Shown piece after piece: positions 45,818-55,319 of a stretch of 64,000 nucleotides of DNA. Under the pieces are notes generated by a model. The model had not been told where the DNA came from. It was given only the letters and a program-made list of their open reading frames with translations, and did no database searches. This stretch comes from Dethiosulfatarculus sandiegensis (GTDB lineage: Bacteria; Desulfobacterota; Desulfarculia; Desulfarculales; Desulfarculaceae), in contig NZ_AZAC01000004.1 of NCBI RefSeq assembly GCF_000931935.2, positions 124,001-188,000 on the forward strand, written 5' to 3'. The position numbers and the translations under genes were made by a program. Every line of letters begins with the position of its first letter. Position 1 is the stretch's first letter.

Positions 45818-46539
45818 CCCCCAAGGGAATATTCGTGGCCGGTACGGATACCGACGCCGGCAAAACCGTGGTCTCGGCAGCCCTGGTGGCTGCCATGAAA
45901 AAACGTAGCCTCGATGCTTCCTATCAAAAATGCGTGGGCACTGAAGGAATTTCCAAAGACGGGGGGCTTTACAATCCGGATGCGGTTTGGATCAAACAGG
46001 CCGCTCAATTGGAAGATAATCTCAGCCTGGTAAACCCCCTTTGTTTTAGCGAGCCCCTGACTCCCCTGGCGGCCGCCCGCAGGGAAAACAGGTTCTTTGG
46101 CCTGGAAGAGTTAAGGGAAAAAGCCCTTGAAATAATGAGGCTGCGCGAAATCGTGGTCTTTGAAGGGGCAGGAGGCCTCCTTGCCCCTTTGAGTGAAAAT
46201 AAAACCATGCTGGATTTGATCAAAGTCCTTGATTTGCCTGTCCTTCTGGTCGGTCGTCCCGGATTGGGCACTATTAACCACACTTTGCTTTCCCTACGTG
46301 AACTGGCCAGAGAGCAGGTGCTAACGGTCGGGTATTGTTTAAGCGGGCTTAAGCCCGAGCAGGCAAATGACCCTTCGGTAAGCCTTAATCCCGGACTGAT
46401 AAACGAATATACAAAGACCCCTTACCTGGGGACCCTGCCCTGGCTTGACCGGCTTGGGGAAGCTTCTTTTGAAGAACTGGCGGCATTGGCGGAAAATAAT
46501 CTGGATCTGACAAAACTGTTGACAGGCACGTCGGCTTAA
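45814..46539 (+). CDS. bioD: Dethiobiotin synthetase
   Basis: A 241-residue ATP-dependent carboxylase of the P-loop family closing the ureido ring of dethiobiotin. The P-loop VAGTDTDAGKTVVSAAL is at the N-terminus; YQKCVGTE and FEGAGGLLAPLSE are family motifs. It is the last gene of the operon and ends only six bases from the stop of the convergent hybrid kinase, so the two transcripts must overlap at their 3' ends. Confidence 0.94.
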   Translation: MTPKGIFVAGTDTDAGKTVVSAALVAAMKKRSLDASYQKCVGTEGISKDGGLYNPDAVWIKQAAQLEDNLSLVNPLCFSEPLTPLAAARRENRFFGLEELREKALEIMRLREIVVFEGAGGLLAPLSENKTMLDLIKVLDLPVLLVGRPGLGTINHTLLSLRELAREQVLTVGYCLSGLKPEQANDPSVSLNPGLINEYTKTPYLGTLPWLDRLGEASFEELAALAENNLDLTKLLTGTSA

Positions 46540-46545
46540 AACCAA

Positions 46546-49500
46546 TCAATCGGCTTGGGGCCGGGTTTGATCAGTGGAATCGAATCCGGCCTTTTCTTTG
46601 TTTTTTTGGCCTTTTTCATCCAGGATTTTTCTGATCGTCAGGGCCATATCCCTGGTCTTGACCGGTTTGGGCAACAGGCCGTCCGCTCCCATCTCGGCCA
46701 GCTTTTTCTTGTCAAGCATGGAACTGAAACCAGTGCAAATAATAACCGGTGTGGTTGCGTCCAGCTTGCGGATGTTTTTGCAGAGTTCCTCGCCGGTCAT
46801 TTTAGGCATGGTCATATCCGTGATCACCAGATCAAAGGTATTTAGGTTTTTGGTAAAGATTTCCAAGGCCCTGAGGCTGCTGGTCTCGCCCACCACCTGG
46901 TAGCCCAAAACCTCCAGGGACATCTTGCCTATATCCACCAGCACCTGTTCATCATCAACCAGAAGGATTTTTTCGTTTCCCTTGGGGATCTGGTTTATGG
47001 CTTTTTGCGGGGCCTTTACCTTTTGATCAATGGCCGGAAACAGGATGTTAAAGGCCGAACCCTGGTTAGGCTCGCTGTAGACCGTTATATCTCCGCCATG
47101 GCTTTTGACTATGCCATGCACCACGCTGAGACCCAGGCCCGTGCCTTTTCCCTTGTCCTTGGTGGTGAAAAAAGGCTCGAATATACGTTCTTTTACTTCC
47201 TGGGACATACCGATTCCCGTGTCGCTTACTGTAAGCTTGAGGTAACGGCCCGGTTTCAGATCGGGATGTCCTTCCAGCTCCTGATCATTCATCCGCTCCG
47301 AGGTAAGCTGCACGGTCATGACCCCGCCCTTTTCCAGCATGGCATGACCAGCGTTGGTGCAAATATTCATGACCACCTGATGGATTTGGGTGGGGTCCGC
47401 CATTATAGCCAGGTCGCTTTCAATCTTGAATTTCATTTCAATGGTGGAGGGCAGGGACGCCTTCAGCAGTTTGAGGGCTTCCTTGACCAAAGAGCCCAGC
47501 TGCACGGCCTGAAATGCCTGCTCATCCTGGCGGCTGAAGGTCAGAATCTGGGCTATGAGGCTTTGGGCCCGCTCCGCGGCCTTGAGCACCTCCTCCATAT
47601 TTTGGGCCACCTTCGGGGTTTCCTGGTTCTGTCTCAAGGTCAGCTCTGTATAGCCGATTATGGCCGAAAGGATATTGTTGAAATCATGGGCAATACCACC
47701 GGCCAGGGTGCCGATGGCCTCCAGTTTGGCGGCCTGACGCAGTTGAACCTCCAGTTTGTTGATTTTGGTTATATCTCTTATGTTGATGAGGTAGCCCGGT
47801 GTATCAAGGCTTCCGTTTGCGGTTTTTTCCGGGTAAATCATAACCTTGAGTAGCTTCCGGTGGACCTGTTTAGGGAAAAGGTACCAAAAAACCGTCTTGG
47901 CGTTTCCCTGGGACCTGCTGCTTTGGGCCAGTTCCAAAAAATGATCTTCACCCAAAATTTCCATGAAAAAACGGGCCAGGTTTTTACCTTTAAGCTCCCA
48001 TTGGCTTAGTTCAAAGGCATCGGCGAATTTTTGGTTGCAGACTTTTATAAACAGGTTTTGATCCACCAGGATAAGGAAGTCGTTTGAGGTGGCCACAATC
48101 TTCTCAAAATAGTTCAGTTGTTTTTCGGCTTCCTTGCGTTGGGTTATGTCAAACATGGCCCCGTCTATATATTGAACCATACCCTGATTGTCTTTTATGG
48201 CCTGCCCCCTTACCTGCAACCAATGAACACCGCCTTTGGAATCCACAATCCTGCATTCCAGGTCAAAGGGAAGGTTCTTTTCGATCTGGTTTTGCAGGGC
48301 TTCCCGGAATGGCTTTCTGTCTTGGGCAATGATTATGTCCCGCAAGCTCCGGGTGGGCTCACTTACAAAACTCTTGGAGGCATAACCGGTGATGGTCTGG
48401 ATATAGTCACTCATGAATTCCATGCTGTATGAGTGGTCAAACTGGCATCGAAAACTGGCTCCCACGATATTATTGACCAGGCCCTTGTATTTGAGCTCAC
48501 TTTGCCTGGCCCTTTTTTCCGCTTGCTTTCTGTCTTCCAACTCTTTTAAAAGCTGTTGTGTGCGTTGGGAGACCTGTTTTTTGAGCGTCAGGTTCCAGAC
48601 CAGAACAATAAGGAAAATCAGTGCTAAAAAGCCGATGACCAAGCCCAATTCAAGGGAATAACGCCTGATAAGGCTTTCACCGTAACCGTCAAAGGATATC
48701 CAGTGTTGTTTTATTTCCTTCCTTTGATCATTTGAAATTCCGGCTAAAGCAGTGTTTATGATTTCCTTCAAGATGGGCCAGTCTTTGCGCACTCCAATGC
48801 GCAGGTCGTAGTTGTATCCCGTATCTCCGGCGACTTTGAGATTGGTTATGCCTTTTTGGCTGATTACATAAGAGGCTGTGGGAAGCTCTGCGATCATGGC
48901 GTCGGACACGCCGAAGGAAACCTCTGTCAATCCTTCGATGGTGCTTTCCACCAGGGAAATTTTAAGGTCCGGATGATCCCTTTCAAGCCATTTCAAAACA
49001 GTGTGCCCTTTGACCGCACAGACCCGCATTTTTTTCAGGTTCTCAAACTTTAACCTTTCAAATTTTCTTTTGCCGGTGATTATGACATTGGGAACACTGA
49101 TTATGGGTTCGGAAAAGTGAAGGTACTTTTCCCTGGCCTGGTTTTTCTGCAGGGTGCAGATAATATCCACCCGACGTCTCTGTGCCTGCTCCAGGGCCTG
49201 ATCAAAGTTTTTCAGGCGGACTATTTTAAAGGGCCGACCGATGTGTGCCTCTATCAGCCTGACATATTCAGCGGAAAGCCCGGTGTATTTGTTTGCCTCA
49301 TTAAAAAAATCAATGGGCGGATAGTCCGGATCAGGGGCCAGGCGGATTACCGGATGTTTCGATAACCATGCTGATTGCTCATTGGTGAGCTTTGACTGGG
49401 GTTGATTGAATTGGCAGGAAGTGAAAAAGAGCAAAAACAGGATCAGGACAGAGACGGCGCCCAGGGGAATAAATTTTTTCGGGCTCAAGGGAGACGGCAT
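46546..49500 (-). CDS. Hybrid sensor histidine kinase with a periplasmic solute-binding domain (BvgS-like)
   Basis: A 984-residue membrane kinase. In order: a signal or lipobox-like start (LFLLFFTSCQFN), a bacterial extracellular solute-binding domain of family 3 (~45-280, VIRLAPDPDYPPIDFFN), one membrane helix (~290-312), two PAS domains (~340-590), a HisKA/ATPase core (GTLAGGIAHDFNNILSAI; DTGIGMSQEVKERIFEPFFT) and a C-terminal receiver (ILLVDDEQ, DLVITDMTMPKMTG). It lacks a phosphotransfer domain. It should sense an amino-acid-like ligand in the periplasm; no ABC transporter or output regulator is adjacent. Its 3' end converges on bioD. Confidence 0.9.
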   Translation of the reverse strand: MPSPLSPKKFIPLGAVSVLILFLLFFTSCQFNQPQSKLTNEQSAWLSKHPVIRLAPDPDYPPIDFFNEANKYTGLSAEYVRLIEAHIGRPFKIVRLKNFDQALEQAQRRRVDIICTLQKNQAREKYLHFSEPIISVPNVIITGKRKFERLKFENLKKMRVCAVKGHTVLKWLERDHPDLKISLVESTIEGLTEVSFGVSDAMIAELPTASYVISQKGITNLKVAGDTGYNYDLRIGVRKDWPILKEIINTALAGISNDQRKEIKQHWISFDGYGESLIRRYSLELGLVIGFLALIFLIVLVWNLTLKKQVSQRTQQLLKELEDRKQAEKRARQSELKYKGLVNNIVGASFRCQFDHSYSMEFMSDYIQTITGYASKSFVSEPTRSLRDIIIAQDRKPFREALQNQIEKNLPFDLECRIVDSKGGVHWLQVRGQAIKDNQGMVQYIDGAMFDITQRKEAEKQLNYFEKIVATSNDFLILVDQNLFIKVCNQKFADAFELSQWELKGKNLARFFMEILGEDHFLELAQSSRSQGNAKTVFWYLFPKQVHRKLLKVMIYPEKTANGSLDTPGYLINIRDITKINKLEVQLRQAAKLEAIGTLAGGIAHDFNNILSAIIGYTELTLRQNQETPKVAQNMEEVLKAAERAQSLIAQILTFSRQDEQAFQAVQLGSLVKEALKLLKASLPSTIEMKFKIESDLAIMADPTQIHQVVMNICTNAGHAMLEKGGVMTVQLTSERMNDQELEGHPDLKPGRYLKLTVSDTGIGMSQEVKERIFEPFFTTKDKGKGTGLGLSVVHGIVKSHGGDITVYSEPNQGSAFNILFPAIDQKVKAPQKAINQIPKGNEKILLVDDEQVLVDIGKMSLEVLGYQVVGETSSLRALEIFTKNLNTFDLVITDMTMPKMTGEELCKNIRKLDATTPVIICTGFSSMLDKKKLAEMGADGLLPKPVKTRDMALTIRKILDEKGQKNKEKAGFDSTDQTRPQAD

Positions 49501-49931
49501 ATGGGATTTCCCAAAAGGCCTCTTGGTTCCGGCCTTGGAGACTGAAAATTCTTTTTCATGCGGGCATTTTTATTTAAAACGGTTTCGGTTGCATAATGAA
49601 ATCATGCCTACCCCCTCTTAGAACTGGATACCCTTTTATTTGCCGTTTAATTTAATCATAAGCCTATTTTTTTAACCTGTCCAGCCGACGGAAATGCCCG
49701 ATTTCGATTTGAAACCGGTTTATCCCTTAATCTGAAACCAGAGACCAAATCCGCTGGACTTGAGTTTGCGCCGGTTGATCAGGCCTCAAAAGGCAATCCC
49801 GCCGGCAATGCCTTTTGAAGCCTCTTTTTAATTCCAGAAAACAGGTGCTTCTTGTTTGTAGTGCATAAGGTGGGGTAACCTGATGATACTGAAACTGGAA
49901 GTTAAAATCTGTTTTTACTAGGGAAGTATGG
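49501..49931. other. Intergenic gap between the hybrid kinase and tmcC
   Basis: About 430 bases between divergent genes with no convincing frame. It must hold both promoters, but no clear -35/-10 pair was found. GGAAGT lies just before the tmcC start. Confidence 0.5.
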
Positions 49932-50609
49932 ATGGACAAGATATATCTTTTTTTAGCCGGCCCCGGCGCCTGGGTTGCTTTTGTGGTTTTCGGGGTCGGA
50001 ATACTTGTCAGACTGGCTTTTTTGTTTGGGATCAGCCGGGAGCGGGACAAGATTTTTTACAACCACCTGAGCTGGAAGTGGGGAGTGCGCTCCATATGGC
50101 ATTGGCTGTTGCCTCCGGCCGCCTTGACCTATCGTAAAAAGCCGATTTTTGCCTTTTCCGTTTGGTTTTTTCATTTATTTTTATTGGTCACGCCTCTGTT
50201 TTTAAGCGCCCATAATATCTTGTTGCAAAGGAATTTAGGATTCAGTCTTTGGTCAATGCCTGACTATATTGCCGATTTTATCACCGTGCTTTTTGTGTTG
50301 ATCGGAATGGGGCTTTTGCTGCGCCGTTTGACCAGGCCGGAGGTTCGTCTTTTGTCAGGCCCCCGTGACTATGTGCTTTTGTTGCTGACTCTGGCTCCTT
50401 TTATCACCGGCTTTTTGGCTTATCATCAAGTGGGGCCTTATAGAGTGATGCTTTGCCTGCATATGATGGCAGGTGAAATTTTGTTGCTGGTGATCCCCTT
50501 TACAAAGCTCTCCCACGCCTTTTTGTTTTTCCCCAGCCGCTTTTTTATCGGCTCGGACATGGGAGGACGCCGGGAGCAGAACGGCCGGGCCGGGGCCAGG
50601 ACCTGGTGA
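49932..50609 (+). CDS. tmcC: TmcC-like integral membrane cytochrome b subunit
   Basis: A 225-residue protein with about five membrane helices, resembling the nitrate reductase gamma/DsrM-type cytochrome b family. Candidate heme-b histidines are in WFFHLFLLVTPLFLSAHN, AYHQV, LCLHMMAGE and KLSHA. Next come the CCG-domain protein and tetraheme cytochrome, so it is assigned to a Tmc complex, which moves electrons between the periplasmic cytochrome c3 pool and the cytoplasm in sulfate reducers. In Desulfovibrio the order is tmcABCD; here it is C-B-A. Confidence 0.8.
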   Translation: MDKIYLFLAGPGAWVAFVVFGVGILVRLAFLFGISRERDKIFYNHLSWKWGVRSIWHWLLPPAALTYRKKPIFAFSVWFFHLFLLVTPLFLSAHNILLQRNLGFSLWSMPDYIADFITVLFVLIGMGLLLRRLTRPEVRLLSGPRDYVLLLLTLAPFITGFLAYHQVGPYRVMLCLHMMAGEILLLVIPFTKLSHAFLFFPSRFFIGSDMGGRREQNGRAGARTW

Positions 50610-50649
50610 AGATGCAAAATATCCAGATCAGGTATTCTGAGGTGTATAA

Positions 50650-52026
50650 ATGACTGAAAGTAAAGATATTTCCCCCAAAAATCCCAACTTGGCCCCAGTA
50701 GAGACCGCCAGTATCAAGGCTATTTTAAAAACCAATCACAGCGCCCGACTCAGAACCTGGCTGGAAATATGCACCGGCTGCGGCCTTTGTGCTGATGCCT
50801 GCCTGTTTTATCTCACCAATGATAAAGACCCCAAGATGAGCCCGGCCTATAAAGCCAGGGCCACCTTGGGCGAAATGATCAGGAAAAAGGGCAAATTTGA
50901 TCGGGATTTCCTGGTAAAGGCCAAGGAAATTGCCTTTGGTGATTGCACCCTGTGCCGCAGGTGTTCGATGTTTTGCCCCTTTGGCATAGATATAGCCGCC
51001 ATGATTATGGTGGCCAGGACGGTTTTGGACTCACAGGGCGAGATCCCCCAGGGATTGAAGGACGCCAAGAAAAATATCCTGGCTACAGGTAATCAAATGG
51101 GTATGCCGGATGAGGAGTGGCTGGAAACCTGTGAGTGGATGGCAGATGAATATGGCGAGGATGTTGGGGGAATAGAATGCCCGGCGGATAAACCCGGGGT
51201 CAAGTACATGTACACGGTCAATCCCAGGGAGCCCATGTTTTATCCCCAGGACATGGGCATGATGTTCCAGATATTCAAGGTGGCCCGGGAGAGCTGGACC
51301 GTGCCGAGCAAGGGATGGGACGATACCAACCTGGCCATGTTTTGTGGGGATAAATCCATTTCAGGCCTTATGGTCAAACCCATGTATGATCAGGCCGTGA
51401 AATTGGGAGTCAAGTATATCCTCACAACCGAGTGCGGCCATGCCTACAGGTCCGCGGCTTTTGAAGGCCCTTACTACCTGGATATACCCGGCGGAAACCC
51501 GCCCGTGCCTGTGAAACACGCGGTGCAGCTTTTGTGGGAGTATGTGGTGAGGGACAAAAGGGTGCTCATAGACCCGGAAAAACGCCCCAGTGAAGGGGTG
51601 ACGATCCAAGACCCCTGCAATATCTCCAGAAACGGTGGGTTATGGGTGATGATGCGGGAGCTGGCCCATGCGCTGTGCCCGGATTTCAGGGACCCTGACC
51701 CAAAGGAAGAATACAACCATTGCTGCGGCGGGGGCGGAGGGTATATCCCCATGGGCCCGGAGTATAAGGAAAGGCGCATGACTTCAGGCAGGCTCAAGGC
51801 GGAGCAGCTTAAGAAGACCGGAGCCAAGACTATCATAGTGGCCTGCCATAACTGTTTTGACCAGATAACCGACCTTAACAAGAAATATGAACTGGGGCTC
51901 AGGATTGTCAGCTTCAAGGAGCTGATTGTGGAATCCATGATTATACCTGAGGAGATGCGCCCCGCCGGAGGGGAGAGCTCAACCCGGGATATTGCTGAAC
52001 CTGAGGCAAAGGGGGATGCAAAATGA
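50650..52026 (+). CDS. tmcB: TmcB-like iron-sulfur/CCG-domain protein
   Basis: A 458-residue cytoplasmic-side subunit. Two 4Fe-4S motifs lie in the first ~130 residues (CTGCGLCADACLFY and CTLCRRCSMFCPFG). Two cysteine-rich CCG-type domains follow: one around TTECGHAYRS and the second with NHCCGGGGGYIPM and VACHNCFDQI, like HdrD and the DsrK-type subunits. Such domains often carry a noncubane 4Fe-4S cluster. It sits between the membrane and cytochrome subunits and overlaps tmcA by four bases. Confidence 0.85.
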   Translation: MTESKDISPKNPNLAPVETASIKAILKTNHSARLRTWLEICTGCGLCADACLFYLTNDKDPKMSPAYKARATLGEMIRKKGKFDRDFLVKAKEIAFGDCTLCRRCSMFCPFGIDIAAMIMVARTVLDSQGEIPQGLKDAKKNILATGNQMGMPDEEWLETCEWMADEYGEDVGGIECPADKPGVKYMYTVNPREPMFYPQDMGMMFQIFKVARESWTVPSKGWDDTNLAMFCGDKSISGLMVKPMYDQAVKLGVKYILTTECGHAYRSAAFEGPYYLDIPGGNPPVPVKHAVQLLWEYVVRDKRVLIDPEKRPSEGVTIQDPCNISRNGGLWVMMRELAHALCPDFRDPDPKEEYNHCCGGGGGYIPMGPEYKERRMTSGRLKAEQLKKTGAKTIIVACHNCFDQITDLNKKYELGLRIVSFKELIVESMIIPEEMRPAGGESSTRDIAEPEAKGDAK

Positions 52027-52460
52027 AATATTCCGGCGTTATTCTCAACTATCGCAAACTAAAAGCTTTTTACCCCGGCCTTTTGCTTGGGTGCTTTTTT
52101 GTTTTTGGGAGCGCGTCCTGTTTTGCCCAGGATGCAGTGATGATTTTGAACACCCAGGAACTGGGGCCCCACCAAAGGCCGGCCGTGCATTTCAGCCATG
52201 AAAAGCACGCGGAAAGTCTGGAATGTGTGCGTTGTCACCATGATTATGATGAGTTTATGAACAATACCGGAGGTGAAGGCAACCGTTGCGCAGACTGCCA
52301 TGAAAAAGAGCCCGGGGATAATCCCTTGTCCCTGATTGACGCCTTTCACACCCAGTGCATGGAATGTCATCTGGAAATTGACCAGCGGGGCCTTGCGGAA
52401 AATATTCCCCTGGCTTGCGGTGAGTGTCATCTGCGGGCAAGGCCCGGAGGCGGCAAGTAA
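52023..52460 (+). CDS. tmcA: Tetraheme cytochrome c3 (TmcA-like)
   Basis: A 145-residue exported cytochrome. A signal peptide ends near SCFAQ. Four heme motifs are visible: CVRCHH, CADCH, CMECH and CGECH, and VHFSHEKHAESLEC is the classical cytochrome c3 entry with extra axial-ligand histidines. The number and spacing fit type II c3 / TmcA. It overlaps tmcB, so the complex is made together. The expected fourth gene, tmcD, is not next; a universal stress protein follows after 245 bases. Confidence 0.88.
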   Translation: MKYSGVILNYRKLKAFYPGLLLGCFFVFGSASCFAQDAVMILNTQELGPHQRPAVHFSHEKHAESLECVRCHHDYDEFMNNTGGEGNRCADCHEKEPGDNPLSLIDAFHTQCMECHLEIDQRGLAENIPLACGECHLRARPGGGK

Positions 52461-52705
52461 TCCCCGTTTTAGTCTCCGGTGTTCAAAATAAAGTGCCGTT
52501 CTTTTTAATCAGGACTTGAGCTTTCAGGCCTTGAAAATCCGGTTGCCCTTTATTTTTAAGATTTGGGACGTATTTTTGCTTCCACGGTGTTCAAGGCTTG
52601 AGCAAAGGGCTTCAGCCGGGCCCAAGAGTTCACCAATAACCTGAAAAATATGGGTATAATATTGGTATGAAAGATGGACTATAGGTCAGGGCAAAGGAGG
52701 TTTAA

Positions 52706-53344
52706 ATGGAGGATTATCAAACAGGCGGTGAAACCTCCGGGTCCCGGGTTGAGACAGAGAAGATGAATTCAGATATGAACCAGAACCAAGGTGAGGCGGG
52801 GCTTTTTCGCAAATTGGCCGAGGCCGGGTTGGGTGAGCCGGAACAACTGGCCAAACGGTTCAGAACCATTTTGTTTTGTGCGGATGAGGTTGAAAAGCCG
52901 GGCAGTGTCTACGCATTGCTTGAGGATCTGGGGGAAGTGAAGGGGATTCGCCTGCATGTGCTGCATGTACTGCCGTCTTTGCATAGATACATGCCCACTG
53001 AAACCATATTGGATCAGTCCAGCGGTCAGGTGACCCAGGCTTCCTCCGAGTTTATGGAAAAGACCCTTTCCAAGTTAAGGAGATGCTACCCTCATCCCGA
53101 GGGACAGCCTGGAAAATACAGGTACAAGGTTTGCGTGGGCACTGCCTATGTGGAGATTTTGCGTTACATAAGGGAAAACCCGGTGGACTTGATTGTGCTT
53201 GGGGCCATGGGCCCTTCCAAATACGGCCGGACCCACTATGGCAGCACTGTTGAGAAGGTCTGTGCCAAGGCCCGTTGCCCGGTGGTGATAGTGGATGAGC
53301 AACAAAAAATGGAAGTGGTGGAGTGTAAATACGCCAAAGCATGA
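52706..53344 (+). CDS. Universal stress protein (UspA family)
   Basis: A 212-residue protein. A ~50-residue polar N-terminal extension precedes the Usp domain (RTILFCADEVEKPG to the end). The ATP-binding motif G-x2-G-x9-G-S/T is complete in GAMGPSKYGRTHYGSTVEKV. AAAGGAGGT before the ATG is one of the strongest ribosome binding sites in the window. It follows tmcA after a 245-base gap, so a link to the redox complex is only positional. Confidence 0.85.
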   Translation: MEDYQTGGETSGSRVETEKMNSDMNQNQGEAGLFRKLAEAGLGEPEQLAKRFRTILFCADEVEKPGSVYALLEDLGEVKGIRLHVLHVLPSLHRYMPTETILDQSSGQVTQASSEFMEKTLSKLRRCYPHPEGQPGKYRYKVCVGTAYVEILRYIRENPVDLIVLGAMGPSKYGRTHYGSTVEKVCAKARCPVVIVDEQQKMEVVECKYAKA

Positions 53345-53368
53345 CACCTGATTCCGACAGGGTTTTGA

Positions 53369-53397
53369 TTGACAGGGAGCAAGAAAAAATATATATG
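53369..53397 (+). promoter_or_regulatory. Sigma70-type promoter for the NYN-domain gene
   Basis: TTGACA (53369-53374) and TATATG (53392-53397) are 17 bases apart. The predicted leader of about 145 bases contains the hairpin GGCGCT-TTTTAT-AGCGCC (53408-53425). Confidence 0.6.
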
Positions 53398-53549
53398 TTC
53401 CGTGGAAGGCGCTTTTTATAGCGCCGAGGGTCAAAAACCCATTTGATTATACTATCATACCGGGTCGTTCTTATTGAACTTACCCCTTGCAACGCCTCGG
53501 ATTAGGATGCACCGGGGCCGACCAAGGGGTTTTTATTTGGGAAGACACT

Positions 53550-54212
53550 ATGCAGAAAGTTGCTTTTTTGATTGATGGCTGGTTCATGCGTAAAAGGGTT
53601 TACTGGTTGAAATCTTTTTTTTACGATGGACCGGGCATCCGCGATTATTGTATGCAGCATCTCAGAAATAATGATGGTGACTTTATTGCCAAAGATGCTC
53701 GGCTTTATCGAATTTTTTACTACTGTACCGCCCCCCTTGAGATGAAGGGACTGCATCCCATTACCGATCATCCTGTGGACTTTGGTCAGACCGCAGTTGC
53801 CCAACAGCAGCGTAAACTGTTTGAGTCCATTAAAAGAACCCCAAATATTGCCCTTCGTATCGGCAAGACCGTTTGGCGCAATAAAAATTGGATCATCAGT
53901 CAGGACCAGGTAAGGCTGCTTCTGAAAAAGCGTATTTCAGTGGATGATCTTTCGGAAAGTGATGTCGCGCCCCAGATAGAGCAAAAGGCGGTTGATATGA
54001 AGTTGGGGCTGGACATCGCCACCTTGGCCCAGAAGAAGTTGGTGGACAGCCTGATTCTCATAACTGCCGACTCTGATCTGGTGCCGGCCATTAAACTGGC
54101 CAAAAACGAGGGGCTGCAGATCGGCCTGGACCCGTTGTGGGCCGATATTTCCGACGATTTGGCTGAGCATGTTGACTTTATCACCACTCAACTGCCTGAG
54201 CCTGCCTATTAA
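53550..54212 (+). CDS. NYN-domain (LabA/DUF88-like) ribonuclease-like protein
   Basis: A 220-residue protein of the NYN family, a PIN-like fold with predicted RNase activity. The start VAFLIDGWFM carries the first aspartate, and VDMKLGLDIATLAQKKLVDS then LILITADSDLVPAIKLAKNEG supply the other acidic residues. I chose ATG at 53550 (GGAAGA upstream), as the longer frame adds no family sequence. It has its own promoter and a strong terminator, so it is a single-gene unit. RNA targets are unknown. Confidence 0.82.
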   Translation: MQKVAFLIDGWFMRKRVYWLKSFFYDGPGIRDYCMQHLRNNDGDFIAKDARLYRIFYYCTAPLEMKGLHPITDHPVDFGQTAVAQQQRKLFESIKRTPNIALRIGKTVWRNKNWIISQDQVRLLLKKRISVDDLSESDVAPQIEQKAVDMKLGLDIATLAQKKLVDSLILITADSDLVPAIKLAKNEGLQIGLDPLWADISDDLAEHVDFITTQLPEPAY

Positions 54213-54239
54213 AAAAAAACTTTAAAGATTTCTTCTTAG

Positions 54240-54274
54240 TCCAATCAGGTGCTTACACTTGGTTGGATTTTTTT
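54240..54274 (+). terminator. Strong intrinsic terminator after the NYN gene
   Basis: TCCAATCAGGTG pairs fully with CACTTGGTTGGA (12 pairs, two of them G-T) around a CTTA loop, followed by seven T. It lies 28 bases behind the stop codon. Confidence 0.88.
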
Positions 54275-54354
54275 GTTTAAACAGCTTTTTTAGCAAAGTC
54301 TGCTAAGCCGCCTCAAGGCCCCTGAGGTAGCATATCCTCGCCGCGGCAAAGTGG

Positions 54355-55251
54355 ATGAAAGACCAGACGGTGCTAACGATGAAAACAAGTACAAGCGAGA
54401 GTCATGAAAAACGAATTTTACAGGTCTTGAGCTATATCCAAAGTAATTTGGATGAGGATTTGAAATTAGAAGACCTGGCAAGGCGCGCCTGTTTTTCACC
54501 GTTTCATTTTCATCGTGTTTTCAAGGCTCAGGTAGGTGAATCAGTGGCCTCGCATGTCCGCCGGTTAAGGCTGGACAGGGCCGCCTGGGGGCTTCGGTTT
54601 ACCGAGCGCTCAGTCACGGAACTGGCCTGGGAGGCGGGTTACGAAAGCCTGGAAGCTTTTATCCGGGCACTTAAGGACCGTTTTGGTCTTTCTCCCACCA
54701 TCTTTAGAAACAGGGCGCGGTCAAATCTGACCAAGCGTATGGATTTGGCCAGAAGATCAGAGAATTACGTGAAAAAAGGAGCCTGTGGCATGGATATAGA
54801 AATTAAGAAATTAGAGGCCCGCAAGGTGGCATATGTAAGGCATATGGGACCTTATGATCAGTGTACGCCTGCCTGGGAAAAACTCTGCGCCTGGGCAGGG
54901 CCCAAGGGGCTATTGGGGCCGGAAGTGGACTATTTGGGAATCTGCTGGGATGACCCGGATGTGACCGAGGAAGACCGTATAAGGTTTGATGCCTGCATAA
55001 CCGTGCCGGAAGAGGTGCAGGCGGAACAGGGCATCAATATAACCGAAGTCCCGTCTGGTGATTATGCGGTGGCTTTGCATAAAGGGTCATACGACAAGTT
55101 GATTGACAGTTACACGGAAATGTGCGGTGAGTGGCTGGCCAAATCCGGACGCCAGGCGGAGTCCACCTTCAGCATTGAAATTTATCTTAACCACCCTGAT
55201 GAGGTGGCTGCTGAGGAGTTGATGGTGGAGATCCAGATGCCGCTCAGTTAG
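54355..55251 (+). CDS. AraC-type regulator with C-terminal GyrI-like effector domain
   Basis: A 298-residue fusion. The two AraC helix-turn-helix units are at ~20-120 (LEDLARRACFSPFHFHRVFK, AWEAGYESLEAFIRALKDRF). From ~140 the GyrI-like domain begins (DIEIKKLEARKVAYVRHMGP, then GDYAVALHKGSYDKL), the ligand-binding module of SbmC and of Rob/BmrR-type regulators. It probably responds to a cationic or hydrophobic compound. Start ATG at 54355 or 54379 is unresolved. Stands alone and ends in a strong terminator. Confidence 0.88.
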   Translation: MKDQTVLTMKTSTSESHEKRILQVLSYIQSNLDEDLKLEDLARRACFSPFHFHRVFKAQVGESVASHVRRLRLDRAAWGLRFTERSVTELAWEAGYESLEAFIRALKDRFGLSPTIFRNRARSNLTKRMDLARRSENYVKKGACGMDIEIKKLEARKVAYVRHMGPYDQCTPAWEKLCAWAGPKGLLGPEVDYLGICWDDPDVTEEDRIRFDACITVPEEVQAEQGINITEVPSGDYAVALHKGSYDKLIDSYTEMCGEWLAKSGRQAESTFSIEIYLNHPDEVAAEELMVEIQMPLS

Positions 55252-55261
55252 GAAAGTATAG

Positions 55262-55293
55262 GGCCGGGTTTAAGGGATCAAACCCGGCCTTTT
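55262..55293 (+). terminator. Intrinsic terminator after the AraC gene
   Basis: GGCCGGGTTT pairs perfectly with AAACCCGGCC around an eight-base loop, followed by TTTT. The convergent small gene ends at 55320, so it may serve both. Confidence 0.82.
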
Positions 55294-55319
55294 ATCAGAT
55301 AATTTTCTTCAGAAGCCGA

